A stretch of 64,000 bases of DNA, from contig JASISA010000040.1 of the NCBI GenBank assembly GCA_031771865.1, positions 62,001 to 126,000 on the forward strand, written 5' to 3'. Of this stretch, positions 32,401 to 44,000 are shown one piece after another (position 1 is the stretch's first letter; the number at the start of each line of letters is the position of its first letter). The notes beneath the pieces were generated by a model. It was not told the origin of the DNA. It ran no database searches and saw nothing but the letters and a program-made list of their open reading frames with translations. Source of the DNA: Nothophaeocryptopus gaeumannii. Taxonomy: Eukaryota; Ascomycota; Dothideomycetes; Mycosphaerellales; Mycosphaerellaceae. The position numbers and the translations under genes are program-made.

Positions 32401-33519
32401 TCTGATGCGATAACATGTGAAAGGCCTTTCACTGGGAAGGAGCTTTTCGTTGAAAAGCCTTCCATGCCTTCCAATTGGCCTCTCAGACATTGACTTTGAC
32501 GACATCAGTAACACTCCTCGACAGCCCCGGAAAGTGCTCCGCACGGCAATCGCAATTCTCGACTTGCTCAGCATTGAAACATCCTCGTAATCCTCAACAT
32601 CTTCCAGATCGCAGATCAAGACTCAGGACGCACTGGGAAAGCACGGCAAGGTATCAGTCTCGTCGGCAAACCCGAGGGATAGCTGTACGCCTCTTCGCTT
32701 CCTCGGGTCTTTCCCGCCAGACGTTAAATCCTTCGGTAGACATCCGACGACATTGTGCAGAATCCGGCTATGGCAAAGACGGTTAACCGTGGCCACCGAA
32801 CGCCGGTTTCTCGGGTTGAGCTGGTACATTGTCTTTATTGGGGCAAGGTTGCGGAGTGCATTAGAAGTAGAGACGAGAGGAACGCTGCTGCCGTCTTGCG
32901 AATAATTCCCGGAGAAATCCATTGCCTACTCTCGATCTGGCATATACAAGACGCCAAGGCCTGGCATGAGCACTGCGATCAGGTCCTCTCATCAGGAGTC
33001 GTTCTGTTGAGGGCGATGATCTTCGATCACAGCGAGGTAATCGACTTGGATCTGCTATCAACATAGGGAAGACTTCCAGGGCGAATGTTCCGTGAGTTCT
33101 TCAACCCGCAACTGCTTGTCACCTACGTAGTCTCCATGTGACTTTGTCATCTTGCACTTTCGAACAAGCCAGGTCAAGAGACGGGACAGATCTCATTGTG
33201 AGCTGTCTTCCCAACATCTAATCACTTCCCTCAGGCGCAGCGCGACTACAGGATCCGAGTTAGTAAATCAGACTTGAGAAAGGCGTTTGAGCAATCTCCG
33301 CAGTCTTCAGATGGGCCATGCTCCAATAGTCGGACCTGGTAAGTCGAGTTAAGATTGCTTCTGGAGACAGATATGACGGGCAACGAACTCTGTTCAAACA
33401 TGTGAATCTTTCGGCGAAGATGGTCAAACAAGACTGAAATACATGCTACCCAAAAACGCACAGAATCTATGATACATATGAATCGACAAACGCCGCCCTA
33501 TGCTTCCAATCCATCCATC
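29489..33519. other. Long region upstream of creA without a convincing gene
   Basis: About 4 kb. Oppositely oriented frames of about 220 codons overlap at 29892-30758, but both are low in hydrophobic order and Arg/Ser-rich, so neither is supported. A GTGGGG at 29786-29791 fits the SYGGRG consensus of CreA and would allow self-repression, but the motif is short enough to occur by chance. Long promoters with long leaders are common for fungal regulators. Confidence 0.4.
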
Positions 33520-33759
33520 TCAAGAAGCCCGGAAATTCATCCCACACTTCGGACAAGCACACTGCACGCTCGTTGGATCCTGATAGCTCGTATCGATGCC
33601 CATGCTCCACTTATTCAGACAACTCGGGCATTCGACTTTGACGTTCTCGATTCTGGAGGGTTGTTGGCTCTGGTATGAAGAGCTCTGGGGTGGTTGCTGC
33701 TGCTGCTGCTTTGCCTTACGGTGCTTCATGGCTCGGCGGACTCCCATGGCGATCATCAT
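33520..33759 (-). CDS. Small zinc-ribbon protein (copy A)
   Basis: A 79-residue intronless protein. A basic start (MMIAMGVRRAMKHRKAK) leads to a Gln/Ser linker, then KVECPSCLNKWSMGID and DPTSVQCACPKCGMNFRAS. The CPSC and CPKC pairs are spaced like a zinc ribbon. It resembles the 68-residue protein at 35102-35308 in start, cysteine spacing, the conserved DP before the second pair, and the FR near the end. The two genes are on the same strand, 1.3 kb apart. I do not recognise the family. Reality as a gene is supported mainly by the existence of the second copy. Confidence 0.55.
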   Translation of the reverse strand: MMIAMGVRRAMKHRKAKQQQQQPPQSSSYQSQQPSRIENVKVECPSCLNKWSMGIDTSYQDPTSVQCACPKCGMNFRAS

Positions 33760-35101
33760 CTTGGGTGGTGGTGTGGGGAGGTAGTACTTGGTGTGGTAGA
33801 TTGTTTACTGTTGCTGAAGCTTTCCCTCACACTTGGACTTGATCTTGCGGGAGGCGATGTAGTAGTATGCGTATGCTGATTCGAGCATGTGCGTTGAAGA
33901 AGGCGAAGGTGAAGGAGATTTGAGGTTGCTTCGCTGCAGAATTGAGGGCTTTTGCTCTGTTTGATGTTCTTGTTGATTGCTGATGAGATACTTTCCAGTC
34001 AGTCGTTTCACCATCTATCTTTTATACACATCGACATCTACGAAAGCGACGTCAAGGGACCACGACACAGCCCCGCGCAAGCAGCGCAACGACGACAGTC
34101 GCGATTCCATAATGCGCATTCTCTTCCATACTGAGAAGACAGCGATCATCAGCCATACTTACTGCTAGCGACGTTGTCAGTAAACTGTCATCTGGTCCCC
34201 AATTACAGCGAAGAGTGTCTGCAGATCTTGACCGAAACGGGACAGCTATGCGTTCAGCGAGAGGTGCTGACCAAGTGGAAAGGCGAAGCCATTGACATCG
34301 GCGGCATCGGTGACCAATCCTCTACTTCGTCGGATGGAATGTTATGCGCTCCCGAGATGTCGACCAATATCACAGGTCGAGAATATTCCTCAGTATCCGT
34401 GATGTTCGTTTGAAGGCTGTGTGTATTGTACGGATGGCACCGAACATACGACAACGAGGTCGACCGTGGCTCACAGCGGATGTTGACTACGTAGACTGTC
34501 TCTGCGAACCAATGGACAGCTGCGCAACTGAGATATTGTATGAATAGGCGCGATTGTCTCTTGCAATTGGAAGCACCGCGACGTCAGCCCGATTGCCGGT
34601 GATTGCTTACGCGCATACCTCGAGTTGTGGCGAATCACAACAAGAGCGATTCGAATAGAACAACAAGAGTCCACATGGTGCATCGCCATCCACAAGATGA
34701 GGAGTCTGAAAGCTCCTAAACATATCTGATCTCGTATGTCACCTCGTAAAGGCTTCCGTACGTCATCTGGTGCAGAACGGAAAGCCCGGCTTTGACTTGA
34801 GCATGGAATATCGCAACATTAGACAGGCATTGTGAAGAGGATACATTGATGAACAGATTTGATGATCCCAAGGTAGATTGCCTACAGCGCAGCGCCTGTC
34901 CTACGCGTATATCCTCCATGCCTTTCTCAATGTCCTCTTGATACACTTCTCTCCTCATCTTCCCTCACGTCTCACTGTTCTGGGGTATTTCAAAAATCTA
35001 AAACGCCATCGCTCTTGTTCGCTTCTCCAAAGCTCGCATTCAATCCCCTTGAAGTCCCCTTTCATCCTCTCGGTTTCCCTTCCCTCTCTCATTGTTCCCA
35101 T
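33760..35101. other. Region between the two small zinc-ribbon genes
   Basis: No frame here resembles a protein. It must hold the promoter of copy A (33520-33759) and the 3' flank of copy B. A CT-rich stretch (about 34935-35100) lies just downstream of copy B. Confidence 0.4.
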
Positions 35102-35308
35102 CTAACAAGCAACCCGAAACCTCTTCCCACACCTGGCACAATCACAACTAATATCCATCGGATCCACCAACGCCTTGTTGATATTAATCGTATAAATCTC
35201 TTCACAATTCGGACATTGCGTGTTGTAAGGTTCGACACAGGGTTTCGCGAGGTTCTTTTTGGTTTGTTTTTGGTAGACTTTCTTGAGGGCGTAGCCGCCG
35301 ATGATCAT
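35102..35308 (-). CDS. Small zinc-ribbon protein (copy B)
   Basis: A 68-residue intronless protein: MIIGGYALKKVYQKQTKKN, then QCPNCEEIYTININ, then DPMDISCDCARCGKRFRVAC. The paired cysteines (CPNC and CARC, with an extra Cys two before) fit a zinc ribbon of about 50 residues. Compared with copy A it lacks the Gln-rich linker. The fold is inferred from cysteine spacing only. The function is unknown; DNA, RNA or protein binding are all possible. Confidence 0.58.
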   Translation of the reverse strand: MIIGGYALKKVYQKQTKKNLAKPCVEPYNTQCPNCEEIYTININKALVDPMDISCDCARCGKRFRVAC

Positions 35309-36109
35309 TTTGGCGCGAGTGGTGGTGAGGTGATTGTGTGGGGTGTGTCGATGTAGTCTGGGTATCGAGGTAGTTGATAACTTGCGGCCCTTGAGTTTGG
35401 TGGTGAGTCAGGGTCTTGGTAGAGAAATTGTCCTTGAGGAAGAGACTGTAGAGAAATCTTGTTCTGCTGAGTTGTATGTCCTGCTCCGAACTTCAGCAGC
35501 GGGCCCCTCTTTCCTTTCTATAAATCCTTTGACATTCAGCTCACCTGTATCATTGTGGAATCGGTATGAAGCTAAGGCATTGCTGTGAGAGGGCTTAGTT
35601 GCATGTCTTACCCAAACGAGGCAGCGTTGCGCCGGGCTGAGAGCCAAGCACTGCCCAGCTGGCAGATCAACGGCAACCTTCACCTTGACCTGCAAATAGT
35701 TTGCATTTGCTTCAACTGAATCAAATGCGACGGCGCGCACACGGCAATTTGCATATCATGTGTCATGCGAGTATCGTTGATGTTCTCGAACACCATGGTG
35801 AGCTTGTCTTGTTGGGGTTTGCAGCATTGCGGGAATGCTATGAGAGGGCCGATGTGACGTCAATGGCTGTTATAAGGCAATATACATGAAGCTGATCGAG
35901 CATTGCCTGAGAAGCAACTGATCGCCGGCCTCGCTACATATTCTATCATCGACATATGGCTCGGTAACCAACTGTAAGCCGGCTGTTTGGAAACATAATC
36001 AATACCAAGTATCTGCTCAGCGCTTTTTTACATCCAGAGATCTCAAAAAAGCGATAGTATTTCCCCATTCAATCGCAGACGCCATGCTGAATTCATCGCA
36101 TCCGAGCTC
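35309..36109. other. Intergenic region
   Basis: Between copy B of the zinc-ribbon pair and the 3' end of the CPSase gene. A minus-strand frame of 110 codons (35408-35740) has no recognised motif and is not annotated. Confidence 0.4.
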
Positions 36110-39100
36110 TTACAATGGCTTGCCGCCAATGAAATCGCTCCATCGGCGAACCTCAGCCGGAATACCCTCCTTCTTGGGAAGCTTCTCGCTCATACACTGG
36201 GCGAAGAGGACAGCAGTCCTCGGCTCCATAAACAGCGGCACACCAAAGTCGACTGCATTCCTCCTCATCACGTAGTCCTCATCCAGCATGCTGCTTGCTC
36301 GGCGCTTAGCCAAGTTGAAGACACCAGTGATGTCGTACTTCTGGAAAACTTCTCGCAGAGCACGCTTGTCGTCCTTCGGGAATTCAATAACTTCAACGCT
36401 GACGCTGCCATCCCTGGAAGCCTGCTCGAGGTGCTTCTTGATTTCGTTGTTGGCCGCGAAGAATTTGTAGCCGAGAGGGTTCAAGTAGTCGACGATGGTG
36501 GCAAGGTCAGTGTTGGCTGTGTCACCACCGAAGAGGAGACCCTCACCAGGCAGGGGCAGACGGAAGTTCATCACACTCTGAATGGCAGTCCAGTAAGCCT
36601 CGACGAGGTCCTTCCCAAAGCATGCCATCTCACCAGTGGAGGACATCTCGACACCAAGGAATGGATCGGCACCGGCAAGACGAGTCCAAGCGAATTGTGG
36701 CACCTTGACGGCGACGTAGTCACGCTGCTCCTTCATGAGATCCACTGGTGCAGGGACATCCTTATCGAGAAGAGCGCGAGCGGCGATGTCAATAAAGTTG
36801 GTTCCGAGGACCTTGCTGACGAATGGGAAAGACCGAGAAGCACGGAGGTTGCATTCGATGACCTTGAGCAGAGGCTCGCCACCATCTGGGTTGTCGGCAG
36901 AGATGATCTGCATATTGAAGGGACCAGTGATGTTCCATGCCTTGGCGACCTTCTCAGCGATCACCTTGACACGGTCAATGGTAGAAGTGGGAAGACTTTG
37001 TGGTGGCAAAATAAGGGAGGCGTCGCCAGAGTGAACACCGGCATTCTCGACATGCTCAGAGACAGCATGCACGAGGAGTTTGCCTTGGTGAGCAACAGCG
37101 TCGCAATCGATCTCGAGTGCGCCCTCGATGAATTTCGTAATAACGACAGGGTGGTCTGGGCTGACGTTGCTCGCAGCAGTGAGCTTCTCCTCGAGTTCGT
37201 CTTCGGATCGGATGACAGTCATGGCAGCACCAGAGAGAACGTAAGATGGACGGACGAGCACTGGGTATCCAACAGAATCTGCAAAGTCCTTGGCCTCCTT
37301 GACGCTGGCCAGCTCCTTCCAGGCAGGTTGATCAACACCAATGGAATCCAGAATCTGGGAGAACTTGTATCTGTCTTCGGCTTTGTCGATGTCCTCAGGG
37401 TTCGTACCGAGCACCTTGGCCTTGCCAGTCTCTTGGAGCTTCAAGGCGATGTTCTGAGGCAGCTGGCCACCGACGGACACGACAACACCAGTAGCAGCCT
37501 CAAGCTCGTAGATGTCCATGACACGCTCGTAGCTCAACTCCTCGAAGTACAGACGGTCGGGAACATCGAAGTCAGTAGAGTAGGTTTCCTGCAAGATCAA
37601 TGTCAGCGGTTGGAACACAACATGTCTGCGTGACTGTAGAACTTACCGGGTTGTAGTTGATCATAGCAGTCTTCTTGCCCTGGGCCTTCAGCGAAAGCGT
37701 AGCGTTAACAGCACACCAATCGAATTCAACAGAGCTTCCAATGCGGTAGACACCAGATCCAAGAACAACAATTCCATGGTCATCAAAAATGACGTCGTGG
37801 CTGGAGGCGTTGTAAGTCGTGTACAGGTAGTTGGTATCGGCAGGGAATTCAGCAGCGAGAGTGTCGATCTTCTTGACCCAAGGACGAATGCCAAAGTTCT
37901 TGCGGCGAGCGCGAACCTCATCTTCGGTAGAGTTGACAGCGCGGGCAATCTGCTTGTCGCTGAAACCCTGCTTCTTGGCCTTCAGCATGATCTCCTTCTT
38001 GACGCCGAAGAGTGAACCAATATCCTGAAGCTCGTGTGTGGTGTCAACGATGTTTTGAATCTTGTACAAGAACCACTTGTCGATCTTGCTGAGCTCGTGA
38101 ACCTTGTCGACAGAATATCCTTCGTGAAGCATAGCTTGTCCAACAGCGAGCCATCGGCGGTCGGTGGGGTTCTGCAAGACATCATCGAGATCATCAAACT
38201 TGTCGCCCTGGAGACCATCGAACTTGGGATCGACCTGGCGAATAGCCTTCTGAAAGCTCTCTTCGAAGGTACGGCCGATAGCCATAACTTCTCCGATGGA
38301 CTTCATGCTGGATCCGATGGAGCGGCTGACGTTGTGGAACTTGGACAAGTCCCAGCGAGGAATCTTGGTGACGATGTAGTCGAGCGAGGGTTCGAAGTTG
38401 GCAGTGGTGGTGCGGGTGACAGCATTGGGAAGCTCGGGCAAAGTATGGCCAAGACCGATCTTTGCAGCAGTGTAGGCCAGAGGGTAACCGGTAGCTTTCG
38501 AGGCGAGAGCAGAAGAACGAGACAAACGAGCGTTGATCTCAATCACACGATAGTCAAGACCGTCAGGCTGAAGGGCGTACTGAACGTTGCACTCTCCAAC
38601 GACACCAAGGTGTCGAACGATCTTGATGGCAGCCGTTCGGAGCATATGGTATTCCTCGTCGCTCAGAGTCTGAGAAGGCGAGACGACAATACTGTCTCCA
38701 GTATGCACGCCCAGAGGATCGAAGTTTTCCATGTTGCAGACGGTGATGCAGTTGTCCGAAGCGTCACGAACGACTTCGTACTCTGCCTCCTTCCAGCCCT
38801 TGAGAGACTTCTCGACCAAAATCTGAGGGGACAAGGTCAGGGATCGAGCAGCCAAGTTTCTCAACTCTTCATCGTTGTTTGCGAAGCCAGATCCAAGACC
38901 ACCCAGAGCGTAGGCAGCTCGCACGATAATAGGGTATCCGACCTGTTCGGCGGCCGCAAGAGCGTCGTCGATGGTCTCGACCGCAGTGCTCTCGGCAATT
39001 GGGATGTTGATCTCCTTGAGAGCCTTGGCGAACATGTCTCTGTCCTCGCTCAACCTCAAAGTGTGAATGCTTGTTCCCAAGACCTTGACCCCGTAGCGCT

Positions 39101-39674
39101 CAAAGATGCCCATCTCGTCCATCTTCACACCCAAGTTGAGCGCAGTTTGACCACCAAATGACAGGAAGATGCCGTCTGGTCTCTCTTTCTCGATAACGTA
39201 GGTGACATACTCGGGAGTAACGGGAAGGTAGTAAACCTCATCCGCAAGCACGTGAGCAGTCTGGATGGTCGCGATGTTGGGGTTGATCAGGACGGACTGG
39301 ATGCCGGCCTCCTTCAGGGCCTTGAGCGCCTGCGAACCCGAATAGTCGAACTCGCCGGCCTGACCAATCGACAGACCTCCGGATCCAATGACCAACACCT
39401 TCTTGACATCGACGAGGTTCTGAGCTCCTGCAATGGCACCACTCTTAATGTATGCCTCCGCGTTGGGCGCCGTCTCCGCCTGGCTGGCAGCACGCTTTGC
39501 TGGTCGTGAGAAATTGCGGACCTGTCTCAACGCAGGTTGTGTCTGTATAATTGGATTGCATCGTGCCGTGGGCTGTGTGACAAAGGTTCGTCGGGCGATG
39601 CGGTTAGCGGTGTATTTAGTTTGGTGAAAAAGTTCGCTGTGCAGCTGGCGGGCAATTCGCCCGCTCAGAGCCAT
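36110..39674 (-). CDS. CPA2: Carbamoyl-phosphate synthase, arginine-specific, large chain
   Basis: Two exons (37647-39674 and 36110-37588) are separated by a 58-nt intron (37589-37646, GTAAGT...TTGCAG with a GCTGAC branch site). They encode 1168 residues; the join reads NYNP|ETYSTDFD. The first 60 residues are Arg/Ser/Thr-rich and lack acids, a mitochondrial presequence, as in Neurospora rather than yeast. KVLVIGSGGLSIGQAGEFDY opens the first synthetase half, and VLGSGVYRIGSSVEFDWC opens the second. ATP-grasp segments (ALGGLGSGFANN, EYEVVRD) and a C-terminal MGS-like allosteric region follow. It makes carbamoyl phosphate from bicarbonate and glutamine-derived ammonia for ornithine transcarbamylase, with a small glutaminase subunit encoded elsewhere. 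No fused aspartate transcarbamylase is present, which separates it from the pyrimidine enzyme. Confidence 0.95.
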
Positions 39675-41098
39675 GTTGTAGGTTCCTCAGTTCACCGAGG
39701 CCTTCCACAAGTGGTCACTAATGTAGTCTCCAGCACCCGTTAGCATTTGATGTCTACTGAGAAGTATCTGCCCACGGATCTGCGGATGTTATCCGTGTAG
39801 GACGAGGGCGGTGTGTGACGGGCGTACCTTGCGAGGTGTAGAGAGTCGGCAAGAAAAGCATAGAGGCGATCAATTCACTGCAGGCTGTCAGTATGGGTGA
39901 CGGTGTGGCGGAGGTGTGCAGCGTACTCTGGCGGGTTCAGTGGCAGAGAAGAAGATTGTTGTGTGAGTCTTTGTCGGGAGAGGTCGAATTTCAAGCTTCT
40001 CCAGCTCCCACGTTCGGCGGCAACGCTTGGGCCGCACCGATGATATGCCCTCCTTCGCCGGCAAAAGGGAACTATTGAGTCAAACTACTGACTATGACCC
40101 GCGGCCTTGTTGTTGGCCTTGCAAAAGTCGAAGGAAATGGTCAATGAAAATCAATGAGAAAGCTGGAAAGGTAGCTAATATCTCCTCATTTTTCACAATG
40201 CCTAGGTGGAGTATTAAGCTCCAGCACAGAAAATTTCGGCTGCATCACGACTGCAGCATGCACTAATGCGCAATCACATGCCCACCAAGGCCACGTCTTC
40301 TCCGCTTTCATTTGGTGCCATGCCGGGAGTGGATAACCAACAGGGTCTGTATGGAGACTCCGCGAGTTGCCGCTGACAGTAAACCTCAAGCGTTGCGGTA
40401 TGTGCACGGAAACTCTCGTGGCTCTAGAGAATCTTGGTACATGAGGCTGTACGAGTTCGAGAATTTTTGTAAAATATATTGCGAGACGACCACAGTCGTC
40501 CCATTCTTCATGTCCCTATCTACGCTGCTACCCGTACTCCTCTCTGTGCTTTGCTCCCCATCCATTCGCCGTTCGATTAAAACGGCCGTGCAGTGTCCAA
40601 CGACAAAGCGCCCTCTTTCTAAACTCGAAAGAGAACGCGAAGGAAACATAATAGCGCACCATATACATTAGCAGCTGCCCATTAGAGAAATTTGTATACT
40701 GAGCCCGGAAGCGGCAGCCAACGGCTCCGAGCGGATCGATCGTACGGCCGTGCCAGTGATCGCAAGAATAGTCGATTTAGAGCAGGTGCTTTCGTACGCA
40801 GACAGCAGCGCCCTAGCCTAAAAGAGATGCATCGCTTGCTCGCGAAAGGTTTGACCAAAGAGGTCGAGTAAAACAGCAACGGCCATGGTGAAAAACCAGC
40901 AGGAAAGCAACAGTGCTCAGAACGCAGTGGTATCTCGTGCATATGCAATTTGGCCAAAGACCCTGTCGGGCGCCGCAAAAGGACACGGCGGACGGACTCA
41001 AGGCGATCGGTCGAAGTAGGAGACAATGTCGTTAATGAATGTCGTGACGGCGTAGCCTGTACATCGGAGAAACATCTACCGGAGGATGTTGCTTCGGA
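39675..41098. other. Intergenic region between CPA2 and RAX2
   Basis: About 1.4 kb holding the CPA2 promoter and RAX2 3' flank. A small hairpin (GACGAC-CACA-GTCGTC, 40485-40500) is the only secondary structure noticed. No protein-like frames were found. Confidence 0.4.
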
Positions 41099-44000
41099 TC
41101 ATATTCTCGGTGGACTCGGCTGGCCTTCCAGCTTCGAGAACAACTGCTCCGGGGGCACCCGGCTCACGTTGCTCTTGTCTCCTGTGAAAGGCACATAGCC
41201 TTCTATGCGCCGTCTCCTACGCTCGAGCAGGAAGCCAGTGACAACGAGGATACCTGTCAGAACCAGGGCAATGGCAAGACCGATCGCTACAATGGCACCC
41301 AGGCTCAAGCGGTGACGATGGCTGTCCAGGAAGTTCTGCGGGTTGCTGACGAAGATGGCAGACAGACTGCCTTGGCTGCCGTTGTTCATGTTGGTCAAAA
41401 TGTACGGCTCGTAGGTCGTGCCGTTGAAGAGCACAGCACTGGCGTTGCCTTGGTTAGGGATGTTTATGTTGCCCAGGATCATCAGTACCTGGTCTTCAGC
41501 CATCAAATCGCTGCTTCCATGGTTCGAGGTAAGCGGCATGATCTGAAGCTTGCGGATGGACGTAGAGTCTCCCAGACCAGATGCTGCAGTCCATGTCCCG
41601 GACGCATACTTCGCAAGATATGTAGTCTGGTTGTTGGTGGCAGTACCGCTGACCCATATCTCGTTATAAGCAGTGCTGACCGCTGACATGGCGGTGATTG
41701 GGCCAGGAAGAGTCGAAGCGCCGTTAAACGCTTCAAAGGTCTGCTTCTTCGTGTCGTACGTTGCCATAGTGGTGTAATTGTCATTGATGGTGAGGTTTCC
41801 AGCAATCAGCAGGTTGTTGTTGGAAGTCCACATCATGGCATAGATGATACCAGAGAGGCCTGTGCCTGTGTTTTGCCATTGCAGAGCGCTGGTATCATAG
41901 TAGCAGAGCGTTTCACACTGCAACGAGCCTGCAGTCTGAAAGTTGCCGCCAACGTAGACGTTAGAGCCCTGTGGTTCAGTGGCGATGGCATAGACAGTGA
42001 CACTGTCGCCGCCAAGGGCAGGTGGGTGCGGCGCCGCGAAACGGTTCGCCTGAAGCTCGTAGACAACAAGTCCCGTGGCCCGATTACCGTTTACCGTGCC
42101 GTTCAGTGCTCCTCCAGCAAACAGCAACGTGTTGTATGTGTCCATTGCGACAAAGATGGAATCAGAATCTAGTCCGCTGACGCCAGTGACTTCTTGGCCC
42201 GGTGAATTGGTGTTGTTGACGAAGACCAGATTCTCGACAACGGATCCATTGGTCGCGGTAGTAGTGAAACTGCCGCCCAAGACCGTGATGTTCAGGTTGT
42301 TCTCCGAGTAAAAGAAGCCGTCGTAGACACCTGTGTAGTTCTGGTTGTTGCTCTCGTCGACGGTGTAGGCGCGCTTGTGCTTCGACGACGTACTGGTCGT
42401 GCTGCTCGTGTTGCTCTGCTGTAGCTGTACACCGAAAGACTGCAGCTGAGGTTGCCCAGATCCCACCAACTCCACCACGTCGCTGTAGTCAAGACCCTGT
42501 GATGTGATCATGCCGCCATACAGTGGTGATTGATTCGGCACCGCAGTCCACGCAGTCAATGTTCCATCTAGTGCACTGTTGGAGCCGTTGACGTTCTGGA
42601 GCCAGTTGTTCTGGCTTGGAACCCAAATCGCAAAGCCGTTGACTTCGTGGGCAGGACTACCAGAGATGGCGTTGATGGAGCTGAAGTTGCCGCTGACTGC
42701 AAAGCAGTCCTGCCGATCGTTGGTGGTAACGTTCAGAGACAGCGGGATAATGTTGAAAACGGCGCCGTTGACGCCTGCACCGAGTGCAGCCCACTCGTTA
42801 GTATCGACGGAATAGGCTGCGATGTTGTTCAAGTTGTCGGTGCTTCCATGCACTGTGTCGTTGAACATACCTCCGAGGTAGAGCGTCGTGCCGTTGAGTA
42901 GCATGCCAAGGACCTCGCCGTTCAATCCACCTTTTGCGAAAGATGTAGCATTCTCCGATCCAATGTACATCACATTCGACATGTCGTTGCCGCTGAAACC
43001 ACCCGCCACGAAAAGGGTGTTATCACGCACAGCGACTGCATTGACAACAGCATCGGTGTTCAAGTTGGAGCCCGCGGTGTTGACGTTGGAATTGGAGAAG
43101 TCAGTGTCGACCTCGACTTCATTTGGGTTGTAGTCGTAAAGCCCGTTCAGACCGCCAGAAGAGGTGACCAGGTCGAAGCGCACGCGAGAAGCCACGACCG
43201 TGAGGGGTACAGACTGACCAGCGACTGGCGTCAAGGTTACCGACGGCTGAAAGCCGCTGTCGGTGTCAATGTAGCCATAGTAAATCTGGTCGAACTTCTC
43301 GTAGTTGTTGGTTTGGTAAGTGGTTGTGGTGACAGGAGCATTGCCGGCAGACATGGAGCCAGTGATGTTAACTTGTCCTCGTGTCGCGCAAGAACCGTCG
43401 CCAATGCAGCCCGGGGTGTACAGCAGCACAGAGTAGTTACCTGATTCTGGAAGATTGGGGCGGAAGACAACCTGAGTGTCTGAGCTCACTTGCGACTCCG
43501 CTGTGAGGGACGCTGATAACCAGTCGCTCTCGCCATTTCCTTTGTTCGCAATTTGAGTCCAGGCGCTATTAGGCGTGGCACTCGAGGATGAGCCAGTGCT
43601 GACACCATCGCATTGAGGTTCGTTGAAGTCATTCACGGCGTAGCTCCAGATCTCGTTTGTAAACATCTCAATACCGCTGAGCCCACCGCCGGAGCCGTAC
43701 CACTCGGTGATCCATATTCTGAACCTGCTCATACCAACTTCGCGGTCGAAGTGAAATTCTTGAGCGGAGGTATTGCCCTGTGGCAAAGGGCAGAACGAGA
43801 CACATGAACTGTTCTGGCCAGTGGTGGGATCGACATAGGTGAGATTGAGAACGCCTCCTCCATTCAACTCCTCAAAGTGGAAGGTCTTGGTTCCACGGCC
43901 GTCCTGCTTGGTGTTGTACAGACGCATCTTTGTCGGGTTCACGCCAAAGCCAAGTGAATCTTCCCAGTAGCCTCCAGTGTTGTCCCCAAGCAGCCAAGTG

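Noticed and set aside
36431..39161. Plus-strand frames of 400 and 375 codons inside CPA2
   Set aside because: They are exact antisense shadows of the conserved CPSase exons; the sense protein explains codon use and motifs, and the antisense products show no recognisable domain.
40485..40500. GACGAC-CACA-GTCGTC hairpin
   Set aside because: A six-base stem with no poly-U or paired regulatory context is expected by chance in 64 kb.
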